This document shows, one piece after another, positions 42,254 to 50,372 of a DNA stretch of 64,000 nucleotides. Position 1 is the first letter of the stretch. Each line of letters begins with the position of its first letter. The stretch spans positions 2,170,001-2,234,000 of the forward strand of contig OY763414.1 in assembly GCA_963667435.1 (NCBI GenBank), in the 5' to 3' direction. Below the pieces are notes generated by a model. The model ran no database searches and was not told the DNA's origin. It saw only the letters and a list, made by a program, of their open reading frames with translations. Made by a program: the position numbers and the translations under genes. This stretch comes from Marispirochaeta sp963667435 (GTDB lineage Bacteria > Spirochaetota > Spirochaetia > JC444 > Marispirochaetaceae).

Positions 42254-43377
42254 ACCACCGGGGCCGTATTCCCGCCCTTGCCACTGCCCTGCTTATTCTA
42301 CTATTTCTCCAGGGATTGACCTTCGCAGACAGTACGACCACCGTCGAACTGACCAACCTCGCCGGGATTTCCCGGGGAGAAAATGATATTCCTGCAGTAA
42401 ATGCCGCCTCCACGGCGGATGTAACCTTTCGCTCTGGCGGCAACAGTAACGTGAAATCTCAACTGAGCCTTGAGGCGGGAATAGCAGATTCTGCTCTGAT
42501 TGATATTTCCAGAGCTTTCATAAAGGCCCGTTTCCCCTTGTTCCGGCTTACCCTGGGAAAAACACGGCTGACATGGGGCGATGGCTTTATGTTCAACGCC
42601 GGCGATGTCCTCTTTGACAGCCTCTCTGCCACTGTAGATCTGACAGATGATGAAATACGTACCGATGGCTCCTGGCTCGCTTCAGTGTATCTGCCCCTGG
42701 GACGCTTCAGCTTTCTGGAGACGGTTGTTCTTCCTCCGGAATTTGATCCTCTTGAATATCTGATTGACAGCCGGATTGCCACCGATAACGGAGATCCTCA
42801 GCCGGAGCTGCCCGGAGGATACCGGACATCAGGAGGCGCACGGCTTGTACTCCGGCCAGGGGGAATAAAGACCGAAGCGGGATACCTCTATTCCGGAAGA
42901 TCAGAATCCCATAAACCATATATCAGCATGCAGGGGAACCTGATTGTGGACTGGAACCTGTCAGCATCATCAAGCCTGGATATTCATGAATCAGGAACAG
43001 ATGCAGATGAAAATCTCGCGGTAAGTTTCGGCCTTTTTCACAGCCTGAAAACCTCTCCCTCAGCCACCCTCGGTCTAAGACTTGAAGGTGCGGGTCATCC
43101 TCTTGCGGAAAACCGAAATATCTATATTTATCCGGAACTCAGCTTCTCCCCTGATGACCGGCGCACCCTTTTTCTCCGCAGCATATTTTCCCTGGACGAC
43201 ATATCTTCCGTACATATTGCCGGAGCATCATGGAATATTTATCAGGGATTCAAAATCCTCGGCTATGCCGGGTTTTGTACCGGAGAAGAAGGAGACACTT
43301 TCGCATGGGACAGCACTTTTTCAACATCACCAGTACCTGGATATTTTGTTAGTGCAGGCTGTTCTTTTGTTTTTTAA
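42247..43377 (+). CDS. Predicted outer-membrane beta-barrel protein of the export operon
   Basis: A 376-residue exported protein I cannot place in a named family. A signal peptide (about 9-27, ending LTFADS) is followed by alternating hydrophobic strands with polar turns, and the chain ends in CSFVF, a C-terminal aromatic like the BAM recognition signal. Segments such as AFIKARFPLFRLTLGKTRLTWGDGFMFNAGDVLF resemble porin-like or DUF1302/alginate-export-type barrels. ATG 42247 lies inside the LolA-like gene; the longer open frame back to 42013 is an overlap artefact. Last gene of the operon. Confidence 0.75.
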   Translation: MVNHRGRIPALATALLILLFLQGLTFADSTTTVELTNLAGISRGENDIPAVNAASTADVTFRSGGNSNVKSQLSLEAGIADSALIDISRAFIKARFPLFRLTLGKTRLTWGDGFMFNAGDVLFDSLSATVDLTDDEIRTDGSWLASVYLPLGRFSFLETVVLPPEFDPLEYLIDSRIATDNGDPQPELPGGYRTSGGARLVLRPGGIKTEAGYLYSGRSESHKPYISMQGNLIVDWNLSASSSLDIHESGTDADENLAVSFGLFHSLKTSPSATLGLRLEGAGHPLAENRNIYIYPELSFSPDDRRTLFLRSIFSLDDISSVHIAGASWNIYQGFKILGYAGFCTGEEGDTFAWDSTFSTSPVPGYFVSAGCSFVF

Positions 43378-43396
43378 ACGTCTGTCGAAGCAGGTT

Positions 43397-44968
43397 TTAC
43401 TGAGGCTTTGAAAAGAACTGCAGCAGCTGAATAAAGTAGTAGATTTTCTTGTAAACCTCAGCAAGAATTGCACGGATCTGGTTATCAGAAGATATCTCTA
43501 TCTCTTTCCAGTTAAGCAGCAGCTCCCGGGGTTTGTTATCATAATCCTCAATAACAATTTTCAGGGTCTTACCTACAGCAATCAGATTCTGCGCAGAAAC
43601 CTGTACCATTCGCATGGCATCATCATTAATCTTTTTCAGCTGTTCCCGAAGGGCTTTCATGGCATTCGGATCACGGTCTGCCCGTTTAATTGCCGACCTC
43701 AAGGTATTCCCCCGCTCACCTTCATCCCCGAGGGAATCATCAAAGACAACCAGCTCCTCGGAAATAGTCATAACCGAATGAAAAGCATCGGAAAGCTGCT
43801 GTGACATCAGGTTTGTTGACCATTTTCCCCGGATAATCAGAAGATCCACCACTTCCCGGATGTCTTTCTTGAAATAATCCAGGAGAAATGCCTTCAGATA
43901 GTTTAGAGCAGCAACATGCATGTACCCGGCCATCATCTTCTTGGAGAACATCATGTTGTTCTTTTCCGTATAATTTTTCATCCGGGATACAGCAACAGTT
44001 CCAAAAACCAGTTTGCAGAGCTTCTCGATTTTACCGGTGCGCCGTTCCTTGAGAATCTTCTGCAGGGTAAGTTCAGTATTGGTCTTGATCTTGGATAAGT
44101 ATTCTTCCACGATTTGTTCGTTGGGATAGCTTACCTTGTAGTTATAATAGGGATTTTTGTCGATATGCTGGACCATCAGTTCCAAAACCGAACTTTTTCT
44201 GATTTCGGAAATATCCCTGAGAATCTTTTTCCACTTTCCCGGATCAATAACCGCAGTTTCCCGGTATACCTGTAAAATAGTAAAAAGCTCCTGCCATGGC
44301 TGATTCTTCTCCAGCATTCCGGCAACCTCAAGAAAATCCTTGAGATCATCGGAGATATACTCTCCGTTTATCTGCTCAAACCTGGGATTGTAGACAAAAT
44401 CGTTTTCGGGAAGCCCGGAATCGAATTTTTTCAACAGAAAATAGTAGTCATAATGAATAAACTGCAGAAAAATTGTCACCAGATTATAGGTAAGATTTAT
44501 CTGCTTTACCTTCTCCGCATTAAACGCGGCATAGAGAGATACCATGAGTTCCTTTAGCTTCTGAACCACTGCCTTGTGATCCATATTTTCAGCCAGATTG
44601 CGGATCTGGTCCTCGGCCATGGCATCTTTAATTGCCAACTGGTCTTCAGTAAGGCTCTCTTCAATAATAATCTGCTTGAGAACATTCGATGATGCGGCAT
44701 GGTCCAGCATAATTCTGGCAGGGCCGACGGATGAGTAAATATCATGAAAGAATTTGGCGAGCCCGGGCAGGGCCTCACCGGTTTTGGGTTTATAGAATTT
44801 GTATTTCTGGCGGCTCAGCTGCTTACCGATATCTTTCAACAGCCGGCGCTTCTCTTTTTCAGGATCATCGCCGGAAAATATGAATGAAAAAATACGCTGA
44901 AAGAAATTCGGCGGTCCTTCATCCTCCGATACTTTCTGCTTATCCGGAGTCAGATCTTCATCCTTCAT
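43397..44968 (-). CDS. DUF5312-like spirochaetal protein
   Basis: A 523-residue soluble, largely helical protein. I believe it belongs to DUF5312, a family described from spirochaetes with no known role; this is from memory of the pattern (PPNFFQRIFSFIFSGDDPEKEKRRLLKDIGKQL start, later FYKPKTGEALPGLAKFFHDIY). No signal peptide or catalytic motif is seen. ATG 44968 is used: the in-frame TTG at 45004 is the first half of a TTGACA -35 box, and ATG 44968 lies 7 nt after the -10 box. Confidence 0.7.
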   Translation of the reverse strand: MKDEDLTPDKQKVSEDEGPPNFFQRIFSFIFSGDDPEKEKRRLLKDIGKQLSRQKYKFYKPKTGEALPGLAKFFHDIYSSVGPARIMLDHAASSNVLKQIIIEESLTEDQLAIKDAMAEDQIRNLAENMDHKAVVQKLKELMVSLYAAFNAEKVKQINLTYNLVTIFLQFIHYDYYFLLKKFDSGLPENDFVYNPRFEQINGEYISDDLKDFLEVAGMLEKNQPWQELFTILQVYRETAVIDPGKWKKILRDISEIRKSSVLELMVQHIDKNPYYNYKVSYPNEQIVEEYLSKIKTNTELTLQKILKERRTGKIEKLCKLVFGTVAVSRMKNYTEKNNMMFSKKMMAGYMHVAALNYLKAFLLDYFKKDIREVVDLLIIRGKWSTNLMSQQLSDAFHSVMTISEELVVFDDSLGDEGERGNTLRSAIKRADRDPNAMKALREQLKKINDDAMRMVQVSAQNLIAVGKTLKIVIEDYDNKPRELLLNWKEIEISSDNQIRAILAEVYKKIYYFIQLLQFFSKPQ

Positions 44969-44975
44969 AGCCTGT

Positions 44976-45004
44976 ATGGTATGGTAAAAGCAGGACGCTG
45001 TCAA
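44976..45004 (-). promoter_or_regulatory. Predicted leaderless promoter of the DUF5312-like gene
   Basis: Minus-strand TTGACA (44999-45004), 17-bp spacer, TACCAT (44976-44981), 7 nt to ATG 44968. A second TACCAT overlaps it by one base. Confidence 0.7.
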
Positions 45005-45034
45005 TCAAACATAATTTTCGGACAGAATGAGTAA

Positions 45035-46066
45035 ATGTCCAGACTGGATAGAGTTATCAATACAACGACACAACAGATAGAACAAGGTATGCGCACTGCG
45101 GGCATTTGCAGCCCGAAGATGCTTATTCTCAGTGGCGGGCTGCCGGAAGCCTCAAGAAAAAGCCCTGTTCCGATTTTCACAGGTCTTGTACCCCTTCCCG
45201 ATCCGTCATCTGCTCTGCCGGAGTACGATGCAGGCGTTCTGGCCCCATTTGCAGCAGTGCACTATTACAGGAATGCAAGCAGGGCTCTGCAGCAAATGAT
45301 AAAGAAACTGTGTGCGGACAACAAAAGGAAAAAACAGGACTTCCGTATTTTCAGCAACTCACGGCTGCCGGAACGTTCCATAGCGGCAGCTGCCGGAACA
45401 GGCTGGGTCGGAAGAAACGGTCTTCTCATGAACCGCACCTACGGCTCCTCCTTCATTATCGCAGGAATACTCCTTACAGGAGAGACCGCTGCAGCTGTGA
45501 TCCGGGAAAACAGCGGTACATCCCATATAGAATCCCTCACACCACCGGAAAATCTCTACGCAGAATGCGGAAGCTGCCGGGAATGTATAAAACAGTGTCC
45601 CTCCGGTGCTATTCGGCCGGAAGGCGGTGTGAACACCCGACGCTGCCTGCAGGCTCTCGCCACCAGTCCGGAGCTCCTTCCTCGCTTCGCCGCGGAAAAA
45701 TGGGGCAGACGCATTTACGGCTGCAGTGTTTGTCAGCAGGTTTGCCCGGTTAACCGGGGCAGGGCATACACGGCTCAGCCACTTTCCGAAGAGCAGGAAT
45801 TCCCCAGCCTGAAAAACCTCCTGCAGCAGCTTACTCCATCACCCGGAAAAACATGGGAAAGCATTCACCTGAAAAATATCTTCCCCGGTACAGCCCTTGA
45901 AGCAGGATGGATCCCCAGGGATACTATTGTTCGTAATATACTTACTGTAGCAGGCAGCAGCGGAAACAGGGGGTATCTGCCCCTGCTAAAAAAAATACAA
46001 AAGCAGAGTCTGCCGGCAATTGTGGCAGAAACTCTCAAGCAAACCATCATCCTGCTTGAAGGGTAA
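45035..46066 (+). CDS. QueG-like double 4Fe-4S protein
   Basis: A 343-residue protein with the architecture of epoxyqueuosine reductase: DUF1730-like N-terminal half (HYYRNASRALQQMIKKL, SNSRLPERSIAAAAGTGWVGRNGLL) and a double 4Fe-4S module with eight Cys: CGSCRECIKQCP, then RRCLQA, then CSVCQQVCP. A HEAT-like tail follows. QueG reduces epoxyqueuosine in tRNA using cobalamin. The family Asp of the DxxPxxER-like segment appears to be Asn here, so activity is uncertain and a divergent reductase is possible. The gene is divergent from the DUF5312-like gene with 66 nt between the starts. Confidence 0.75.
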   Translation: MSRLDRVINTTTQQIEQGMRTAGICSPKMLILSGGLPEASRKSPVPIFTGLVPLPDPSSALPEYDAGVLAPFAAVHYYRNASRALQQMIKKLCADNKRKKQDFRIFSNSRLPERSIAAAAGTGWVGRNGLLMNRTYGSSFIIAGILLTGETAAAVIRENSGTSHIESLTPPENLYAECGSCRECIKQCPSGAIRPEGGVNTRRCLQALATSPELLPRFAAEKWGRRIYGCSVCQQVCPVNRGRAYTAQPLSEEQEFPSLKNLLQQLTPSPGKTWESIHLKNIFPGTALEAGWIPRDTIVRNILTVAGSSGNRGYLPLLKKIQKQSLPAIVAETLKQTIILLEG

Positions 46067-46102
46067 AATTAGAATAAATATGCACGTTTGACCGTATATT
46101 TA

Positions 46103-46131
46103 TTGACAAAACAGCCATTCCTGACTATTCT
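46103..46131 (+). promoter_or_regulatory. Predicted leaderless promoter of the aminotransferase gene
   Basis: TTGACA (46103-46108), 17-bp spacer, TATTCT (46126-46131), 8 nt (ACCCCGCG) to ATG 46140. No Shine-Dalgarno. Confidence 0.75.
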
Positions 46132-46139
46132 ACCCCGCG

Positions 46140-47429
46140 ATGAACCCAATAGCACAGGAACTCAATGCGATCCTTCAGGGATCCGTATGTCCCGACCTTC
46201 TGTCGGATTTTGGTAAACGTTTCTATTTCCCCAAGGGGATAGCACTCCAGTCCACCGAAGCATCCCAGCATGCCACACGCTTCAATGCAACAATCGGCAT
46301 GGCCTGCGCTGACGGCCACCCCATTGAACTTGCAGGAATTAAGCATCATCTTCCGGAACTCACCCCGACGGAAGCTGTCAGCTACGCTCCATCACCGGGA
46401 CTGCCTGCACTTCGAAAAAAGTGGCAGAGCGAAATCTACCGCAAAAACCCCTCCCTGAAATCAGCGGAGCTCAGCCTTCCGGTTGTGGTTCCGGGACTCA
46501 CTGCGGGGATCACCCAGATCTCAGACCTGTTTGTGGACAAAGATGACACCATCGTTATTCCGGACATGTTCTGGGGAAACTACCGGCTTATATTCGAAGT
46601 TCGCAGCGGCGGTAAAATTATCACATTCCCCTTCTACTCAGCTGACGGGAACCTCAATGTGGAAGGCTTTGTTGAAACCATGCGGAGATCCGCCAGAAAC
46701 GGCAAGATTATGTTGGTTGTCAATTTCCCCAACAACCCCACTGGGTACTCTCCGACTAAATCCGAAGCAGAGGCACTGGCAGCGGCAATCAAGGGCCTGG
46801 CAGAAGAGGGCTTCAAAATCCTCACCGTTACTGACGATGCCTATTTTGGTCTCTTCTTTGAGGAAGATACCTTCAGAGAGTCACTTTTTGCGCTGTTAGC
46901 AGACAGTCACCCCAATATCCTGGCGGTTAAGGTTGACGGCCCTACAAAAGAGGACTACCTCTGGGGTTTCCGTGTTGGTTTTGTCACCTTTGGTTCAAAA
47001 TCCATGAACACCGCCCAGTACGAGGCTTTGAACAAGAAACTCGGCGGCGCAATCCGCGGATCCATATCCAACTCATCCAGACCGGCTCAGAGTATTCTGC
47101 TTCACAGCCTCGGCTTGCCGGAGCACGAGCAGGAAAAGGCCGAGTGGGTAAAGGTTCTGAAACAGCGGTACCTGAAAGTCAGGGAAATTCTGGCAAACAG
47201 GACAACCGGCAGGGAGCTCTCGCCGCTGCCCTTTAATTCAGGCTATTTTATGGCATTTGAATGCGGAAAGGTGGATGCAGAAGAACTCCGGCTGGAACTG
47301 CTTCACAAAGAAGGAATCGGAACAATTTCCATAGGGTCCCTTCTTCGGGTGGCTTTCTCTGCCATCGATATAGAAGACCTGCAGGCCCTGTATGACACAA
47401 TATTTGAGGTAGCCGACAGGCTCTCCTGA
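46140..47429 (+). CDS. PLP-dependent aminotransferase, class I/II
   Basis: A 429-residue fold-type I aminotransferase. Signature segments: NFPNNPTGYSP (substrate-binding Asn), VTDDAYFGLFFEEDTF (Asp-x-x-Tyr pyridoxal contacts), and VDGPTKEDYLWGFRVGFVTFG, which contains the likely PLP lysine. The amino-acid substrate cannot be told. The AUG appears at the transcript start. It is followed by a terminator-like stem-loop and a convergent radical SAM gene. Confidence 0.88.
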   Translation: MNPIAQELNAILQGSVCPDLLSDFGKRFYFPKGIALQSTEASQHATRFNATIGMACADGHPIELAGIKHHLPELTPTEAVSYAPSPGLPALRKKWQSEIYRKNPSLKSAELSLPVVVPGLTAGITQISDLFVDKDDTIVIPDMFWGNYRLIFEVRSGGKIITFPFYSADGNLNVEGFVETMRRSARNGKIMLVVNFPNNPTGYSPTKSEAEALAAAIKGLAEEGFKILTVTDDAYFGLFFEEDTFRESLFALLADSHPNILAVKVDGPTKEDYLWGFRVGFVTFGSKSMNTAQYEALNKKLGGAIRGSISNSSRPAQSILLHSLGLPEHEQEKAEWVKVLKQRYLKVREILANRTTGRELSPLPFNSGYFMAFECGKVDAEELRLELLHKEGIGTISIGSLLRVAFSAIDIEDLQALYDTIFEVADRLS

Positions 47430-47436
47430 TTACAAT

Positions 47437-48369
47437 TCAATTAGCGGCAGGGAACCTGCTTCCCTGCCTTTCTCCTTTCATCTCCATGAGCCGAACAACC
47501 TCATCTGCAAACTGCCCCTTCGGAGGCACCCAAAGAGGTGCGCCCCTGCGATCCGCAGGGGTATCACAGGTCATCCTCAGAACTGCTGTATCAGGATGGA
47601 GAAGAGGTATTGCCCGGGCAACATACCCGGCATGACGGGCAGGAGAAGGAACGGTGATCTCTCCCCGCAGATAGTCCTGAAACATGGGTGACGCCTGGGG
47701 GATGTGAAGATTATGAAACTTAATACCCTCAGGCCGCAGACTTGCCACCTGCCTGACACTCTCCATCATATCCGTTCCGGATTCTCCGGGAAGACCAAAA
47801 ATCAGATGCACAGCGATCTTAATACCCCGATTTCTCAAAAGCCGGAAGGTTCTAAAAAATGTACTGCTGTCATGTCCCCGATTCACTGCTTCCAGGGTGG
47901 AATCGTGAACCGTCTGCAGCCCCAGCTCTACCCAGACATCAAAACCCGGGCGCAGATAAGAGGCGAGAAGGTCAGCCTTTTCACGGTCTATCTCATCCGG
48001 ACGCGTGGAGACAATCAGTTCACTGAACTCCCCGAGAGTTAGGGTGCTGTCGTAAAGAGCTTTCAGGTCCCCGAGGCTTCCCATTGTATTTGTATAAGCC
48101 TGGAAATAGAGCAGGAATACTTCTGCCTTATATCTTCGTGTCAGAAAGCGGAGTCCCCGTTCCACCTGAAGAGCCATCTTGGCAGGCAGTTCTGTATCCA
48201 GGTAAACCGCTCTTGCACCGGTACTCTCACAGTAGGTACAGCCTTCTCCTCCGCGGCCCCCCTGACGATTGGGACAGGAAAAGCCTGCATCCACCCCAAC
48301 CCGGTAAGCCGGTCGGCCGTAGCGCTTTCTGAGATATTCTGAATAGCTGAAGAATGGAAGATCAGACAC
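47437..48369 (-). CDS. Radical SAM protein, TIGR01212 (YhcC-like)
   Basis: A radical SAM enzyme with the TIGR01212 arrangement: GVDAGFSCPNRQGGRGGEGCTYCESTGARA, where the three cluster Cys sit in the Cx(n)CxxC form typical of the family, then FQAYTNTMGSLGDLKALYDS and LIVSTRPDEI. The exact reaction is unknown (a family relative acts in tRNA thiolation-type chemistry, not assignable here). I prefer GTG 48369 (310 residues): the longer frame from TTG 48408 starts on a TTGTCA -35 box, with TATGGT 9 nt before GTG 48369. If TTG is used the protein gains 13 residues. Confidence 0.85.
   Translation of the reverse strand: MSDLPFFSYSEYLRKRYGRPAYRVGVDAGFSCPNRQGGRGGEGCTYCESTGARAVYLDTELPAKMALQVERGLRFLTRRYKAEVFLLYFQAYTNTMGSLGDLKALYDSTLTLGEFSELIVSTRPDEIDREKADLLASYLRPGFDVWVELGLQTVHDSTLEAVNRGHDSSTFFRTFRLLRNRGIKIAVHLIFGLPGESGTDMMESVRQVASLRPEGIKFHNLHIPQASPMFQDYLRGEITVPSPARHAGYVARAIPLLHPDTAVLRMTCDTPADRRGAPLWVPPKGQFADEVVRLMEMKGERQGSRFPAAN
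47446..47472 (+). terminator. Terminator of the aminotransferase gene
   Basis: Nine-bp perfect stem GGCAGGGAA / TTCCCTGCC (47446-47454, 47460-47468), loop CCTGC, followed by TTTC. It lies inside the last codons of the convergent radical SAM gene. Confidence 0.55.
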
Positions 48370-48378
48370 GAATGAGTA

Positions 48379-48408
48379 ACCATACTCCGGCTGCAGCAGC
48401 GTTGACAA
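48379..48408 (-). promoter_or_regulatory. Minus-strand promoter of the radical SAM gene, sharing a -35 with its neighbour
   Basis: Minus strand TTGTCA (48403-48408), 18-bp spacer, TATGGT (48379-48384), 9 nt to GTG 48369. The -35 overlaps the plus-strand TTGACA at 48402-48407. Confidence 0.45.
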
Positions 48409-48430
48409 GAGCAGATCAACTCCTTACTGT
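48402..48430 (+). promoter_or_regulatory. Predicted leaderless promoter of the solute-binding lipoprotein gene
   Basis: TTGACA (48402-48407), 17-bp spacer, TACTGT (48425-48430), 6 nt to ATG 48437. Confidence 0.6.
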
Positions 48431-48436
48431 GCAAGG

Positions 48437-49678
48437 ATGAAAAACTTCAGCTGCAAAGCCTTTCTCCTTGTACTGTCGGTAATTGCCCTGCTTTCAGGGT
48501 GTGAACGGTTTTCATCGGAACCGGCTGTACTCTGGACAAACCATGAGGAGTTTACCGCCTATGCGGAGATTTTTAATACTCTGCAGTCTGAATATAAAAT
48601 TTCCGTGGTCTATCAGGAAAATCCGGCCCTCGCGATCAGACGTGCAGACTCCGTGCCGGACATTGTTATCGGGTCCTTCCTGAATGACCGAAAGACCTTT
48701 CCATTGTTTCAGCCCCTTGAAAAACTCACCGAACAGGATAAGCTTCAACGGGACAACTTCTATCCCGGGATCCTTAAACTCGGAACCTTTGAGGAGAAAC
48801 TAACAGTTATCCCCGTCTCGTTCTCCATTCCTGCTTTTATGTTCCCCGACGGTTATCCGGGCATCGAAAGCTTTGCCCTCTCCCTTGATGATATCCGGGA
48901 AATGGCTTCCAGGTTTTCTGAAGAGGAATCATCCCGCACCGTAATGGCCTACTCTCCCCGATGGAACCTGGATGCGGCGTTTACCCATTTAAGGCTTTTT
49001 AAAACAGACTTCCAGGAAACCATCACCGGAACCCTTGTCTGGAACAGCGAATCCCTTAACGAAGGGCTGGATTACATGCGCAGCTGGGTAACAGAAATAA
49101 ACGGCGGATGGGATGCGGATACAGAGTTCATCGAAAAATTCATGTACGACCCGCCCTACAAACTGGTCCGTTCCGGACGTATTCTGTTTGCCTACAGCCA
49201 GATAGATGATTATTTCCGCATTCCGTCAGCTATCAGGGAAGGGCTTGATTTTCGATGGCTAAGTCATGAAGAGAAAATCCCGGTTCAGGAAGATATTCTG
49301 TTTGCAGGAATTCCAAAATCGGCAAAACGTATAAACGCAGCCCGGGCCTTTATCAGCTGGCTCTTCAAACCCGAGACCCAGGCGGAACTTCTGGACGAGA
49401 GTCAGTATAAGCGCATGCGGCACTTCGGCTTTGCCGGAGGATTCTCATCACTCCCCCTGGTAAACGAAGTAGAACTGCCTAAACATTTCCCCGAACTGGT
49501 GGGTCATGTGCCGCCCGCAGAATACCTCAGCTACCCTCAGGCCCTGCCTGATATCTGGGAAGCTTTGAAGAAGGAGGCTATTTTCCCCTGGATCCGCACG
49601 AAACTTCAGGCTGAGCCGGAATCAAAGACCCTGGAGGAGAGTATCGAACGCTGGATGAATCAGCAGCCCCAGCGCTGA
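48437..49678 (+). CDS. Family 1 extracellular solute-binding lipoprotein
   Basis: A 413-residue periplasmic binding lipoprotein. Signal sequence with lipobox LLSGC (Cys22). The mature chain has the type 1 solute-binding pattern: VLWTNHEEFTAYAEIFN, VPDIVIGSFL, GTFEEKLTVIPVSFSIPAFMF, SAKRINAARAFISWLFKPETQAELL. Such proteins usually bind sugars. No permease genes are near; an ATPase of the multi-sugar type lies at 50373, so the transporter may be assembled from genes elsewhere. Two bases separate it from the convergent DUF2889 gene. Confidence 0.85.
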   Translation: MKNFSCKAFLLVLSVIALLSGCERFSSEPAVLWTNHEEFTAYAEIFNTLQSEYKISVVYQENPALAIRRADSVPDIVIGSFLNDRKTFPLFQPLEKLTEQDKLQRDNFYPGILKLGTFEEKLTVIPVSFSIPAFMFPDGYPGIESFALSLDDIREMASRFSEEESSRTVMAYSPRWNLDAAFTHLRLFKTDFQETITGTLVWNSESLNEGLDYMRSWVTEINGGWDADTEFIEKFMYDPPYKLVRSGRILFAYSQIDDYFRIPSAIREGLDFRWLSHEEKIPVQEDILFAGIPKSAKRINAARAFISWLFKPETQAELLDESQYKRMRHFGFAGGFSSLPLVNEVELPKHFPELVGHVPPAEYLSYPQALPDIWEALKKEAIFPWIRTKLQAEPESKTLEESIERWMNQQPQR

Positions 49679-49680
49679 AG

Positions 49681-50244
49681 TCAGTTCCCCCGGGACAGGG
49701 ATTTCAGTTTCCTGTAGGTTTCACCGTCTTCACGCCACGTGTAACAGCTGTCCTTGATAAACTTCGCTGTTCGTGCTGCCCGTTCCATCTTCTTATCCGC
49801 CCCGGTGACTTCATCATCCTGTATTGCCCAATATCCCTGAACCAGGGCGGATGCCATAGTACTCAGCAGATGTACCAGGTGGGTGCAACCGGTGTTCCCC
49901 CCGCCGATTCTTCTGACTTCCTTTGAAAAACCACCCTTCACGGAAAGACCCACAACCTCATCAAGGACATGTCCCACAAACCTGCAGTCATCCCGGGGTA
50001 TAGTATTCAGGAAAACCTCAATATCCTCTATTACCAGCCCGTCTTTCCTCACCAGCAGATGAATTTCAAGGTCGTGCAGCGGACCGGCATGTTTGATTTC
50101 ATCAGTAAAACTGCGTGAATCCTTCAAACGGACATCCAGGAATCTGCCGGTAACAACAAAGAGTCCGGAGTCAGCGTTGTAAATATGCATATCAATTGTG
50201 CGGCTGTGGTACTTATCTCCAGCCATGTCCAGAATTCTTCCCAT
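49681..50244 (-). CDS. DUF2889 family protein
   Basis: A 187-residue cytosolic protein of unknown function. Pattern: KYHSRTIDMHIYNADSGLFVVTGRFLDVR at the start, then LEIHLLVRKDGLVIEDIEVFLNTIPRDDC, and the family GGGNTGCTHLVHLLSTMASALVQGY. ATG 50244 is preferred over GTG 50262 because TAATAT (50252-50257 on the minus strand) lies 7 nt upstream and no ribosome site supports GTG. Confidence 0.82.
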   Translation of the reverse strand: MGRILDMAGDKYHSRTIDMHIYNADSGLFVVTGRFLDVRLKDSRSFTDEIKHAGPLHDLEIHLLVRKDGLVIEDIEVFLNTIPRDDCRFVGHVLDEVVGLSVKGGFSKEVRRIGGGNTGCTHLVHLLSTMASALVQGYWAIQDDEVTGADKKMERAARTAKFIKDSCYTWREDGETYRKLKSLSRGN

Positions 50245-50251
50245 ATCAGCT

Positions 50252-50257
50252 ATATTA
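50252..50257 (-). promoter_or_regulatory. -10 box of the DUF2889 gene
   Basis: Minus-strand TAATAT 7 nt before ATG 50244; the -35 is poor. Another probable leaderless start. Confidence 0.35.
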
Positions 50258-50310
50258 CACAAACACCCCGTCGAACTCTATTACCGGAGGGCTGCATTCA
50301 GGTTTTTTCA

Positions 50311-50339
50311 TTGACAGCTGAAATTTTAGGGTCTAACCT
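50311..50339 (+). promoter_or_regulatory. Promoter of the sugar ABC ATPase gene
   Basis: TTGACA (50311-50316), 17-bp spacer, TAACCT (50334-50339). Leader of about 25 nt with GGAGG before ATG 50373, so leadered. Confidence 0.7.
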
Positions 50340-50372
50340 AGAAGGCATAAGATAATTTCATTGGAGGCTTCT

